In this document: one piece after another, positions 38,759 to 47,611 of the stretch
Numbering within the stretch: position 1 is the first letter of the stretch
Layout: every line of letters begins with the position of its first letter
Source: Pseudomonas sp. MRSN 12121
GTDB taxonomy: Bacteria > Pseudomonadota > Gammaproteobacteria > Pseudomonadales > Pseudomonadaceae
Direction: 5' to 3'
Assembly (NCBI RefSeq): GCF_000931465.1
Contig: NZ_CP010892.1
Location: forward strand, 3,991,388 to 4,055,387
Length of the DNA: 64,000 nt
Position numbers and translations under genes: made by a program
The notes under the pieces: model-generated
What the model was told of the DNA's origin: nothing
The model's input: only the letters and a program-made list of their open reading frames with translations
Databases searched by the model: none

Positions 38759-40135
38759 TCAGGGCTGCGCCGGAGCTTCGACTGGCGCAGCCGGGGCCGG
38801 GCGATAACGGCGGCCCATGAGGTACATCGCGCCGGCGGCGATCAGCGCCGGCGCCATCAGCAGGCTGAAGATGTCGTTGAACCCCAACCCCAGGCTGAGC
38901 ATCAGGCCGCCGCCCAGGGTCCCGGTCACCGAGCCGATACGCCCGACGCCATGGGCCCAGGCCACCCCGGTGGCGCGGCTGGCGGTGGGGTAGAAAGCCG
39001 AGGCCAGGGCGTTGGCGCCGACCTGGGTACCGCTGATGCAGGCGCCCATGCCGGCCACGCACAGCACCAGCGGGTAGAACGACTGGTAGTACTGGCCGAT
39101 GGCCCAGAGGAACCCCGCGCCGCACACATAGGCCAGGGTCAGCACGCGCCAGGGGTCGAGGCGATCCATGGTGGCGCCCAGGCTCACCGCGCCGACCGTG
39201 CCGCCGATCTGGAACATCGCGCTGATCAGTGCCGCCTGGCTCAGGCTCAGGCCGGTGTCCTTGATCAGCAGCGGCAGCCAGTTGGTCATCAGGTAGATGA
39301 TCAGCAGGCTCATGAAGAATGCCGTCCACAGCAGCAGGCTGCCGCGGCTCAGGGGTCCGCGCAGGATCTGGCGCACCGGCGACACCGCCGCGCCCCCCGC
39401 CACTCCCGCGTCGCCCAGGTCGAAGCGGCCGTTCCAGCCCGCGGGCAACGGCCCGATGCGCCGCAGGATGGCACCGACCCGCTGGTGCTGCCCGGGCTTG
39501 CGCACCACCAGGAAGCGCACCGACTCCGGCAACAGCCAGACCAGCACCGGCACCAGCAGCAACGGCAGCACCCCGCCCAGCAGCAATACGCTGCGCCAGC
39601 CATGCAGCGGCACCAGGTGCGCCGCGACCACCCCGCCCAGGGCCGAGCCCAGGGTGAAGCCGCAGAACATGCTGGTGACCATCAGCGAGCGGCGCCGTTG
39701 CGGGCAGTACTCGGACGTCAGGGTGATGGCGTTGGGCATCGCCCCGCCCAGCCCGAGGCCGGTGAGAAAACGCAGCACAGTGAGGCTTTCCAGGTTGCTG
39801 GCGAAGGCCGCGGCGACGCTCCAGCCACCGAAGAACAACACCGAGCCCAGCAACACGGTCTTGCGCCCCAGGCGGTCGGCCAGCGGCCCGGCGGCGAAGG
39901 CACCGAGCATCAGCCCGAGCAGCGCCGCGCCCAGCACCGGGTTGAGCTGGGCCGGGCTCAGCCCCCACTCCTCACGCAGGGCCGGGGCGATGAACCCCAC
40001 CGCGGCGGTGTCCAGCCCGTCCAGCGCGGTGACCAGAAAGCACAACAGCAGAATCAGCCACTGGAACGGCGCCACCGGCTGCCGGTCAATGAAATCCTGT
40101 ACATCCACACTGTTGTTGTTATCAGTGGAAGACAT
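38759..40135 (-). CDS. MFS aromatic acid:H+ symporter (AAHS family)
   Basis: The protein has 458 residues with 12 hydrophobic helices. The DGLDTAAVGFIAPAL motif in helix 1 and GPLADRLGRKTVLLGSVLFF between helices 2 and 3 are characteristic of AAHS carriers such as BenK and MhbT. It presumably imports 3-hydroxybenzoate or gentisate using the proton gradient. The N-terminus begins MSSTDNNNSVDVQDFIDRQP. It is embedded in the gentisate operon. Confidence 0.93.
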   Translation of the reverse strand: MSSTDNNNSVDVQDFIDRQPVAPFQWLILLLCFLVTALDGLDTAAVGFIAPALREEWGLSPAQLNPVLGAALLGLMLGAFAAGPLADRLGRKTVLLGSVLFFGGWSVAAAFASNLESLTVLRFLTGLGLGGAMPNAITLTSEYCPQRRRSLMVTSMFCGFTLGSALGGVVAAHLVPLHGWRSVLLLGGVLPLLLVPVLVWLLPESVRFLVVRKPGQHQRVGAILRRIGPLPAGWNGRFDLGDAGVAGGAAVSPVRQILRGPLSRGSLLLWTAFFMSLLIIYLMTNWLPLLIKDTGLSLSQAALISAMFQIGGTVGAVSLGATMDRLDPWRVLTLAYVCGAGFLWAIGQYYQSFYPLVLCVAGMGACISGTQVGANALASAFYPTASRATGVAWAHGVGRIGSVTGTLGGGLMLSLGLGFNDIFSLLMAPALIAAGAMYLMGRRYRPAPAAPVEAPAQP

Positions 40136-40192
40136 GCTCGAACTCCAGCGGCCAGGGCTGGCGCCCGGGCCGCATCAGCAAGGAAGGAAGGT

Positions 40193-40891
40193 TCAGATAA
40201 CCCGCACGCGCAGCTCGCCCAGGGAGTCGATGCCCCCCAGCATCAGCTCGCCGGCCACCACCGGGCCGACGCCTTCGGGAGTGCCGGTCATGATCAGGTC
40301 GCCCGGTTGCAGCTCGAAGAAACGCGACAGGTAGGCAATGGTTTCCGGTACCGACCAGATCAGCTGGTCGATGTCGCTGCGTTGCTTGTCCTGCCCGTCG
40401 ACCTGCAGCCAGATCGCCGCGTGTTCCAGGCCCGCCAGTTGCGCGGCCGGGGTCAGCGCGCCGATCGGCGCCGACTGGTCGAAGGCCTTGCCCAGTTCCC
40501 AGGGCCGGCCCATTTCCCGGGCCTTCATCTGCAGGTCGCGGCGGGTCATGTCCAGGCCCACCGCGTAGCCCCAGACGTGCTCGTTGGCCCGCTCCAGGGC
40601 GATGTCGCGCCCGCCCTTGCCGATGGCCACCACCAGCTCGATTTCATAGTGGTAGTTGGTGGTCTCGGCGGGATACGCCAGCTCCAGGGTCTGGCCGTTG
40701 CCGACCGGCACCACGGCGTCGGCCGGCTTGCAGAAGAAGAACGGCGGCTCGCGGTCCGGGTCGAAGCCCATCTCCCGGGCGTGGGCCGCGTAGTTGCGAC
40801 CCACGCAGTAGACGCGGCGCACGGGAAAGCTCTGGTCGCTGCCATTGATCGGCAGCGCGGTAACGGCAGGCGGGGTAACGACGTAAGTCAT
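40193..40891 (-). CDS. Fumarylpyruvate hydrolase (FAH family)
   Basis: The protein has 232 residues from MTYVVTPPAVTALPINGSDQ; the longer frame upstream overlaps the dioxygenase region and is not used. FAH-fold metal ligands are visible: YCVGRNYAAHAREMG, FFFCKPADAV, and the metal-binding Glu pair in NYHYEIELVVAIGKGG. TGTPEGVGPV closes the active site. In the gentisate pathway it splits fumarylpyruvate into fumarate and pyruvate. Confidence 0.93.
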   Translation of the reverse strand: MTYVVTPPAVTALPINGSDQSFPVRRVYCVGRNYAAHAREMGFDPDREPPFFFCKPADAVVPVGNGQTLELAYPAETTNYHYEIELVVAIGKGGRDIALERANEHVWGYAVGLDMTRRDLQMKAREMGRPWELGKAFDQSAPIGALTPAAQLAGLEHAAIWLQVDGQDKQRSDIDQLIWSVPETIAYLSRFFELQPGDLIMTGTPEGVGPVVAGELMLGGIDSLGELRVRVI

Positions 40892-40920
40892 GGTCGGCTC
40901 CAAAGTCTGGGCTGGAAGGT

Positions 40921-41970
40921 TCAAGGGGTCTGGCGGGATTCGCGCAGGATGCCCAGCGCTTGCTGCACCGGACGGTCGGAGAAGCTGAACAGCACGCACT
41001 CCTGCTCGCACTGGAAACGCACCGGCGCCCAGCTGGGCACCACGAACAGGTCGCGGGGTTCGAAGTCGAAGCGCTCGGCGCCGATGAACACGCTGCCCTG
41101 CCCCTCCACCACGCTGAACACGCTGGCATCGGTGGCGCGGTAGGTCTGGCCGCGAAAGCCGCGCGGCAGGATCTGCATGAAGGTGGCGATGGTCGGCATC
41201 GGCCAGCCGCCGGTGGCCGGGTTGACGTAGCGCAGCTTGACCCCGTCCCAGGGGTCGATCTGCTCCTGGCGCAGCAGCGTGTCCAGGGCCTCGCGGGTGC
41301 GGCTGTAGGGGTAGCTGAAGATCGGCGACGTGGACGATTCGACCCGGTGCCGCACCGGCAGCATGTTCATGCCGAAGCGCGCCAGGCTGTTGCCTTCCGG
41401 ACGCAGGATCGGTTGCTCCGCGACCTCGTCGTTCTCGGCGAAGCCGGCATCGAAAAAACGCACCAGGGGAATGTCCAGGCCGTCGAGCCAGATCACCGGC
41501 TCGCCGCCGTCGGCCGCACCGGGGTTGCCGTGGTCATGCCAGGTCCAGGACGGGGTGATGATGAAGTCGCCCGGCTCCATGGTGGCGCGTTCGCCATTGA
41601 CCGCGGTGAACGCGCCGCGGCCCTCGACCACGAAGCGCAGGGCCGACTGGCTGTGGCGGTGGCTGGGGGCGATCTCCCCGGGCAGGATCAGTTGCAGGCC
41701 GGCATACAGGCTCGACGTGATCGACGCCTGGCCACGCAGCGCCGGGTTCTCCAGGACCAGCACGCGGCGCACCGCCTCCTGTGCCGAGATCAGCCGCCCC
41801 GCCTCGCTCAGGTAGGGGCGCAATTCGCGGTAGCGCCACAGGGCGGCGACGCAGGCGCCGGCCGGTTCCCGGGGCACCAGGTTATGCAGTTGCTCCCACA
41901 GCGGGAACAGGTGGTGTTGATCGATGCGCTGGTAGAAGTCCGCGCGCAGCCCGTCGCTCTTGTTATTCAT
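40921..41970 (-). CDS. Gentisate 1,2-dioxygenase
   Basis: The protein has 349 residues, typical of bicupin gentisate dioxygenases. The N-terminal segment FYQRIDQHHLFPLWEQLHNL is conserved in the family. The iron ligands lie in the first cupin (GEIAPSHRHSQSALRFVVEG and FIITPSWTWHDHGN). The second cupin is at about 250-335. It opens the gentisate ring to maleylpyruvate. First gene of the leftward catabolic operon, 54 bases downstream of a shared 30-bp element. Confidence 0.95.
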   Translation of the reverse strand: MNNKSDGLRADFYQRIDQHHLFPLWEQLHNLVPREPAGACVAALWRYRELRPYLSEAGRLISAQEAVRRVLVLENPALRGQASITSSLYAGLQLILPGEIAPSHRHSQSALRFVVEGRGAFTAVNGERATMEPGDFIITPSWTWHDHGNPGAADGGEPVIWLDGLDIPLVRFFDAGFAENDEVAEQPILRPEGNSLARFGMNMLPVRHRVESSTSPIFSYPYSRTREALDTLLRQEQIDPWDGVKLRYVNPATGGWPMPTIATFMQILPRGFRGQTYRATDASVFSVVEGQGSVFIGAERFDFEPRDLFVVPSWAPVRFQCEQECVLFSFSDRPVQQALGILRESRQTP

Positions 41971-42023
41971 GGGGACACCCTTGCCGGTTGTGTGGCCTGA
42001 TTATCGAACCGATACCTATGCAT

Positions 42024-42053
42024 GAATAATGGTATTTATGGATCAACCCATAC
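42024..42053 (-). promoter_or_regulatory. Shared 30-bp element, copy upstream of gentisate operon
   Basis: The plus-strand text contains GAATAATGGTATTT and, 3 bases later, GATCAACCCATAC. The same arrangement recurs at 43461-43490 with few differences. Here the flanks also give ATACC-N14-GGTAT dyad symmetry. Likely a LysR-controlled promoter element. Confidence 0.6.
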
Positions 42054-42069
42054 CCGAAAACACATGGCA

Positions 42070-43389
42070 TCAGAAAGACAGCGGGTACTCGACTATGACC
42101 CGCCATTCGTCCAGGTCCGGCAGGTCCGCGCGCTGCACCGCGGCATCGGAACGCAGGGTGGCCTGGCGCACCCGCAGCGATAGGTCGCGCGCCGGCCCGC
42201 TCTGCACCACGTAGCGCAGCTCCAGGTCGCGCTCCCAGCGGCTGCCGTCGTCGATCGCCTGGAAGCGCTGATAGGCGCCGCCGGCGTACCCCGAACCGTC
42301 GATGCCGGCACTGCGCAGGTAGCGCCCCATCAGGCTCAGCCCGGGCACGCCGAACTCGGCCAGGCTCAGGTCATAGCGCAGTTGCCAGGAACGCTCGTTG
42401 GGCAGGTTGAAGTCGGCGTTCTGCGACTTGTTGGCGAGAAAACCGATGGCATCGCCGGGCATGGCGCCGAACCCCAGGTAGTCGAACGGCTCGTCGCCCT
42501 CGATCACCTGCCGGGCCAGGGTCAGCTTGTGCGGGCCGAAGGCGTACGCGAGGCTGGCCGACCAGGCGCGGTTGTCGATCGGCCCGGCCAGGGCCTTGCC
42601 ACTGTCGCGGGTGCGATAGCCGGTCAGGGCCAGGCTCAGCGTATGGCGCGCGTCGATCGGCCAGCGATAGTCGGCGCTGACGAAATGCTGCTGCCACAGG
42701 TCCTGGTAGTCCGCGCTGAACGCGCCGAGCTTGAGCCGCGGCGTGGCCTGGTAGAAACCGCCGAGGTAATCCACCTGGCGCACGTCCAGGCGCGCGTAGA
42801 AAGCGCTGAGCGGGCCGTCGCGGTTGGTCGAGTCGACGCCGTTGCCGGAGGTGAAATGCCCTGCGTCCAGGCTCAGCCCGGGCCACTCGCCGCTGAGCAG
42901 TTGCAGGCCCTGGGCGGACGATGGCAACAGCCGCGCCGTGGCCATGGCGAACACCGGGTTGCTGGGCATCAGGTCGCCGTACTTGAGCTCGGTGGCCGAC
43001 CAGCGCAGCTTCAGCGCACCGCCTGCCTCGGCCCACTGCCGCTGCGGATCGCCGTGGCTGTCGGTGGGCATCAGCATTAGCGGCGAGCGCCGGCGGCTGC
43101 CATCGAGCCGCAGGCCGAGCATGCCGAACGCATCCACCCCGACGCCGACGTCGCCCTGGGTGTAGCCGGAGCGTAAGTCGAGGATGAAGCCCTGGGCCCA
43201 TTCCTCGCGCACATTGGCGGGCCCCAGGTCACTGCGGAAATCGCGATTGAAGTAGAAGTTGCGGCTGGTCAGCCTGAGGTGGCTGTCTTCGATCAGGCCG
43301 GCCGCGGTGGCCTGGTCCTGAGCCTGGAGCAGCGCGCTGGCGCCCAGCAGCGACACGCCCAGGACGGTAGTCGGGTAAGGCATTGGCAT
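42070..43389 (-). CDS. OprD-family outer-membrane porin
   Basis: The protein has 439 residues. An N-terminal signal peptide (MPMPYPTTVLGVSLLGASAL, cleaved near LQAQD) precedes the OprD-family signature ATAAGLIEDSHLRLTSRNFY with FNRDF and a long series of beta strands, ending in VIVEYPLSF with a terminal Phe, as required for barrel assembly. OprD/OpdK-type porins take up benzoates and related acids. It has its own copy of the 30-bp element upstream, so it is separately transcribed but co-regulated with the gentisate operon. Confidence 0.92.
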   Translation of the reverse strand: MPMPYPTTVLGVSLLGASALLQAQDQATAAGLIEDSHLRLTSRNFYFNRDFRSDLGPANVREEWAQGFILDLRSGYTQGDVGVGVDAFGMLGLRLDGSRRRSPLMLMPTDSHGDPQRQWAEAGGALKLRWSATELKYGDLMPSNPVFAMATARLLPSSAQGLQLLSGEWPGLSLDAGHFTSGNGVDSTNRDGPLSAFYARLDVRQVDYLGGFYQATPRLKLGAFSADYQDLWQQHFVSADYRWPIDARHTLSLALTGYRTRDSGKALAGPIDNRAWSASLAYAFGPHKLTLARQVIEGDEPFDYLGFGAMPGDAIGFLANKSQNADFNLPNERSWQLRYDLSLAEFGVPGLSLMGRYLRSAGIDGSGYAGGAYQRFQAIDDGSRWERDLELRYVVQSGPARDLSLRVRQATLRSDAAVQRADLPDLDEWRVIVEYPLSF

Positions 43390-43460
43390 GGCGGTTACAC
43401 CCTGTCTTGTTGGAATTGTTCAGGTGGTGCGGGGCGATTATTCCGGGCTCATGCATATGC

Positions 43461-43490
43461 GAATAATGCTATTTTCTGATCAACCCATAC
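43461..43490 (-). promoter_or_regulatory. Shared 30-bp element, copy upstream of porin
   Basis: It has GAATAATGCTATTT and, 3 bases later, GATCAACCCATAC in the same orientation as the copy at 42024-42053. It lies 72 bases from the porin start and 17 bases from the divergent LysR gene, which probably binds here. Confidence 0.6.
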
Positions 43491-43506
43491 ATCTAGAGGT
43501 ATACCC

Positions 43507-44469
43507 ATGGCCGCCGACTGGACCCGCCGCCTGCGCATGCAGCACCTGCAATTGCTGGTCAGCCTGGAAGAGACCGGCAGCGTCAGCGAGGCGGCGCGGG
43601 TCACCTTCAGCACCCAGCCGGCGCTGTCGAAATGGCTCAAGGAACTGGAAGACGACGTCGGCGCGCCGCTGTTCGAGCGCCATGCCCGGGGCCTCAAGCC
43701 CACGCTCCAGGGCCTGATGCTGCTGGGGCATGCGCGCCGGGTATTAAGCGAGATGGACCGCGCCCAGCAGAACCTCGCCGCGCTGCAAGATGGCAGCTCC
43801 TACCGGGTGGCCATCGGCACCTCGCCGGCCTCGGCGCCGAACCTGGTGCCGGCGGCGATCATGAAGTTCCTCGAAGGCCACCCCCGGGCCCAGGTCGAAC
43901 TGCACGAAGGCACCATGAACCACCTGCTCGACCGCCTGGAGCTGGGGCAACTGGACCTGGTGGTGGGCCGCCTGGACAACTACGCGCCGCGCAGCAACCT
44001 GCACAGCGAACTGCTCTATGACGAAGCCATGCGGGTAATCTGCCGCCCCGGCCATCCGCTGACCGAGCGCGAACATCTGGACTGGCCGGACCTGCGCGGC
44101 TACGACTGGATCGTCTGGCCCCAGGGCACGCCGATCCGCAGCAAGCTGGACATGGCCCTGACCAGCGTCGGCCAGGGGCCGCTGCCCTATCGCATCGAGT
44201 CCTCGTCGCTGATCGGCAACCTGTGGCTGCTGCAATACAGCGACATGCTGTCGATCGCTTCCGAGCGTGTGGCCGAGCACTTCACCCGGCGCAAGCTGGT
44301 GGTGCCGCTGGCGTTCGAGCTGAACGCGATCGGCTCGCTGGGCATGTGCTGGCGCGACGAACCGCATCCCGACCCGAGCCTGCCGGCGCTGCTGACCAGC
44401 CTGCGCTTCGCCGCCGAGCGCCAGTCATCGGACTACGCGGTGCCGCCCGCGACCCAGGGCTTGGACTAG
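43507..44469 (+). CDS. LysR-family regulator of the gentisate cluster
   Basis: The protein has 320 residues. The N-terminal HTH is RMQHLQLLVSLEETGSVSEA then AARVTFSTQPALSKWLKELE; the effector domain contains YRVAIGTSPASAPNLVPAAI and a hinge segment LGQLDLVVGRLDNY. It belongs to the GbpR/CbbR-like subgroup. It is divergent from the porin, and the 30-bp element lies between them. An aromatic acid such as 3-hydroxybenzoate or gentisate is the probable inducer. Confidence 0.93.
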   Translation: MAADWTRRLRMQHLQLLVSLEETGSVSEAARVTFSTQPALSKWLKELEDDVGAPLFERHARGLKPTLQGLMLLGHARRVLSEMDRAQQNLAALQDGSSYRVAIGTSPASAPNLVPAAIMKFLEGHPRAQVELHEGTMNHLLDRLELGQLDLVVGRLDNYAPRSNLHSELLYDEAMRVICRPGHPLTEREHLDWPDLRGYDWIVWPQGTPIRSKLDMALTSVGQGPLPYRIESSSLIGNLWLLQYSDMLSIASERVAEHFTRRKLVVPLAFELNAIGSLGMCWRDEPHPDPSLPALLTSLRFAAERQSSDYAVPPATQGLD

Positions 44470-44519
44470 CCGGCGCGGGGCGTCATGGCCTGCGCCGAGC
44501 CGCCCGCTGGCGCCGCCCG

Positions 44520-46415
44520 TTACCAGGACAACGCCTGGGCAATCCGGCTGGCCTCGGCCTCGGTCTGGCCCGTGCGCAGCAGCGGTGCCCGCAGCAACGC
44601 GCGCTGGTCCTGGCGATCCACGACCCAGAACGCCATGCCGGTCGGCGTTGGCCGTTGGGCACCGGTGAGCGGGTCCACATCGGCCTCGGTGTCGTCCCCT
44701 GTCCGCCCGGTGACCTCGAACAGCCATTTGCGGCCGACGGCCGATGCGGCCTCGGGCCCGGTCGATTGGGGCACGAACGTGGCCTTGCGCAAACGTCCGG
44801 CCTGCAGGTGCAGCGTGTCGGCCATGAAGCGCCGCAGCGTCGACTCGAGCTCATCGTCGGCAGACACCTTCAGGCCCGCGCTCAGGCCCAACTGCCCGCC
44901 GGTCTGCACATTCTCGTAGTAGAAACGATTGGCGGCGCCATAGCTCAGGCGATAGGTGCCCACGCGCATCGGCAACTGCATGCCCGTCGCCCTGTTGACC
45001 AGGGCATCCGTGCCTTCGGGCATCTGCCATCCCCACAGGGCATCGCTGTATTGCCACTCGAGGAAGGCCCTGTTCAAGGCGACGGCCTCGCGGTTGCGGC
45101 CCTGGCGGTAGGCAATATCGGCGGCGTGGTCCAGCGCCGTCTGGTAGAGCCCGCCATCGGGATCGCCACCGTTGTACCGCCAGGCAGAAAGCGCCCGTTC
45201 CAGCGAGCGACGGGCGTCCTCCAAGGCCCCGCGCCGGTACTGTGATACACCGACAACGGTATTCAGGCGGGCGACTTCCAGGGCAAAGAACCCGTCGGGC
45301 AGCGCCTGTTCCGCCAACTCGCCGGCCTCGCGCCAGCCCCCGGGCATCGCCCACAGCCGATCGATTTCCCGGTCCTGCTCGGCCAGGGTGCGCTCCCGGA
45401 ACAACGGATGCTCGCCCTGCCAGCGCAGCGTGGCGAACAAGGTGCCGAGCTGCTCCCGGGCCCGGGCCTCGTCCTGCACGTTGAACTCGACGGTCGCCTG
45501 CAGGCGCCAGTCGCCGTTGAGTGCGGTCCAGATCCCTTTGAAAACCGCCTCGCCCTCGTCCTCCCACTGCGCTCCGCCCTTTGTCGACATCAGGCCGTCG
45601 AAAGGCAGGTCCGGCATCGCCGACACCCGTGCCTGATTGTCCGGCGTTCCGTGATAGCGATTGAGTACCTCCCGGCGCTGGGTCGCATCGCGTGCGCGCT
45701 GGGTTTCGTCGTAATACACCGTGATCTCGGCGCTGAGCGGACCGTTCGCCAGCGCCTGGGTATAGCGCACGCGAGCGCTGGCGTCGCGCTTGGCGGCCGG
45801 TTCGAACTGCGTCAGCTTCCACTGCCCCACCAGCAGCGGCAGCGCCAGGCCGGCAAGCTCATAGCGCAAACGCGGCTCGTCCGGTGCCAGGCGCCAGAGC
45901 CCGGCATAGGGATTGGCCAACGTGAAGAGTTTTTCCTGCAGGCGGGTCACCTGCGCCCGTTCACCTGCCAGCATGCTCGCCTCGATGGCCACACCCAGCA
46001 GCCCGACGCCGTGGTAGTCGCGAATACTGCTCGCCGGCGCCTGGGCGGCCGACGCGGCTTGATACGCCAGCTGCTCTTCGGCGGCGGCACGGGCTTCGGC
46101 GTATTTCCCCTGTTTGAACAGCACGTTCACTAGCAGGGTGCCGCCCTCCAGCATCGCGCGGATGCCGTTGACGCCCTCCTTGCGGCCGGCCTCCATCGCC
46201 ACCCGCGCCGCGACCGCGGCCTCTGCGAGGGACTGCTCGCGCTCCAGGCCCTGGGCCTTGAGCAAGAGAATGTAGGACGTCTCCTGCTTCGACTGCGCAG
46301 CCCAGGCGGTGCTGCACAGTGACAACACCAGGGCCACCCAGAACGAACCGTATCGATTTCGCTGTCGGCGCGTCACGCCAGTTCCCTGGACAGACGCCAT
46401 ACAGGTGCGACTCAT
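44520..46415 (-). CDS. Secreted TPR-like hypothetical protein, 631 aa
   Basis: The ATG at 46415 has GGAG 11 bases upstream. After a basic N-terminus, residues about 24-40 (FWVALVLSLCSTAWA) form a signal peptide. Helical repeats follow: AAVAARVAMEAGRKEGVNGI, KQGKYAEARAAAEEQLAYQA in the N-terminal part and RRGALEDARRSLERALSAWR, YRQGRNREAVALNRAFLEWQ in the middle, consistent with TPR units. The C-terminal 150 residues form a beta-rich domain. No enzymatic motif is visible. It is probably periplasmic; function unknown. Confidence 0.8.
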   Translation of the reverse strand: MSRTCMASVQGTGVTRRQRNRYGSFWVALVLSLCSTAWAAQSKQETSYILLLKAQGLEREQSLAEAAVAARVAMEAGRKEGVNGIRAMLEGGTLLVNVLFKQGKYAEARAAAEEQLAYQAASAAQAPASSIRDYHGVGLLGVAIEASMLAGERAQVTRLQEKLFTLANPYAGLWRLAPDEPRLRYELAGLALPLLVGQWKLTQFEPAAKRDASARVRYTQALANGPLSAEITVYYDETQRARDATQRREVLNRYHGTPDNQARVSAMPDLPFDGLMSTKGGAQWEDEGEAVFKGIWTALNGDWRLQATVEFNVQDEARAREQLGTLFATLRWQGEHPLFRERTLAEQDREIDRLWAMPGGWREAGELAEQALPDGFFALEVARLNTVVGVSQYRRGALEDARRSLERALSAWRYNGGDPDGGLYQTALDHAADIAYRQGRNREAVALNRAFLEWQYSDALWGWQMPEGTDALVNRATGMQLPMRVGTYRLSYGAANRFYYENVQTGGQLGLSAGLKVSADDELESTLRRFMADTLHLQAGRLRKATFVPQSTGPEAASAVGRKWLFEVTGRTGDDTEADVDPLTGAQRPTPTGMAFWVVDRQDQRALLRAPLLRTGQTEAEASRIAQALSW

Positions 46416-46639
46416 TGTTCAACTTCTCCATAAGACAGGGCTGCTTGAGCCGTTCACTCTTCCTGATCAAGGGGGCCTTGACGCTACTGGCCGGCGGCTC
46501 CCGAACCCGACTCGAACAGCCCGACCTGCTTGCCCGCCCCACGAGCGGACGCAACTCTATCTTTTCTTGCCGCCAGGCGCCCGCATTCCGCTGCCGGGCA
46601 AGCGCCTTTTGTTCAACCCATCGAGCACAGCAGCCCGAA

Positions 46640-47545
46640 CAACCGATCTGCATCGCTGCCAAAACACCACGAAATCATCTGCCGAAACCCCGCCTCCGTA
46701 GCCGCTGCCGAGCCCCAGCGAGGCTGCGATCGAGGCCGAAGGACTCGCCAACCAAACACCGCGTTTTTCCAGATTCAACGCGGCGCCAGGCTTGGCGGCC
46801 CTGCGGGCCGATCGCAGCCTCGCCAGGGCTCGGCAGCGGCTACACAAAGCCTGTCGGTCGGAAGAACCGATTTGCATCGATGCCAAAAACACCACGAAAT
46901 CACCTGCCGAAACGCCGCCTCCGTAGCCGCTGCCGAGCACCAGCGAGGCTGCGATCGAGGCCGAAGGACTCGCCAACCGAACACCGCATTTTTCCAGGTT
47001 CAACGCGGCGCCAGGCTTGGCGGCCCTACGGGCCGATCGCAGCCTCGCCAGGGCTCGGCAGCTGCTACACACAGCCTGTCGGCCGGAACAACCGATCTGC
47101 ATCGATGCAAAAAAACACCGCAAGTCCACCTGCCTGAAAATCGCTCCCGTAGCCGCTGCCGAGCACCAGCGAGGCTGCGATCGAGGCCGCAGGACTCGCC
47201 AACCGAACACCGCGTTTTTCCAGGTTCAACGCGACGCCAGGCTTGGCGGCCCTGCGGCCCGATCGCAGCCTCGCCAGGGCTCGGCAGCGGCTACACACAG
47301 CCTCTCTCGGTCGGAAGAACCGATCTGCATCGATGCAAAAAAACACCGCAAGTCCACCTGCCTGAAAACCGCTCCCGTAGCCGCTGCCGAGCCCCGGCGA
47401 GGCTGCGATCGAGGCCGAAGGACTCGCCAACCAAACACCGCGTTTTTCCAGATTCAACGCAGTGCCAGGCTTGGCGGCCCTGTCGGGCCGATCGCAGCCT
47501 CGCCAGGGCTCGGCAGCGGCTACGGGCCGTGCATGATTTGGGCAT
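46640..47545. repeat. Array 1 of long palindromic repeats, four units of about 226 bp
   Basis: GTAGCCGCTGCCGAG starts recur at 46698, 46923, 47149 and 47378 (periods 225, 226, 229). Each unit has a 35-base arm ending in GGCTGCGATCG and, about 110 bases on, its inverted copy ending in CGGCAGCGGCTAC, followed by an 80-base spacer with GATCTGCATCGATG. Several frames stay open across the array, but no reading frame looks like a protein. The preceding 46416-46639 holds no recognised feature. Confidence 0.9.
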
Positions 47546-47557
47546 TTCGTCGGCCGT

Positions 47558-47583
47558 TGTAGGAGCGAGGCTTGCCCGCGAGG
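47558..47583 (+). repeat. Single REP element
   Basis: TTGTAGGAGCGAGGCTTGCC with a CGCGAGG tail is the common Pseudomonas REP type, also present as a pair near 63.6 kb. It lies 29 bases after the norR stop codon. Confidence 0.8.
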
Positions 47584-47611
47584 GTCGTCACACGATGGCG
47601 TGAGCAGCCCG

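Noticed and set aside
37883..41143. 1086-codon plus-strand ORF across the gentisate operon
   Set aside because: It spans several well-supported leftward genes and intergenic gaps, and has Gln/His/Arg-rich shadow composition without domains.
46530..47603. Long ORFs in several frames within repeat array 1
   Set aside because: The translated text repeats with the DNA units and stays open only because the arms lack stop codons. No start signal or protein-like pattern.
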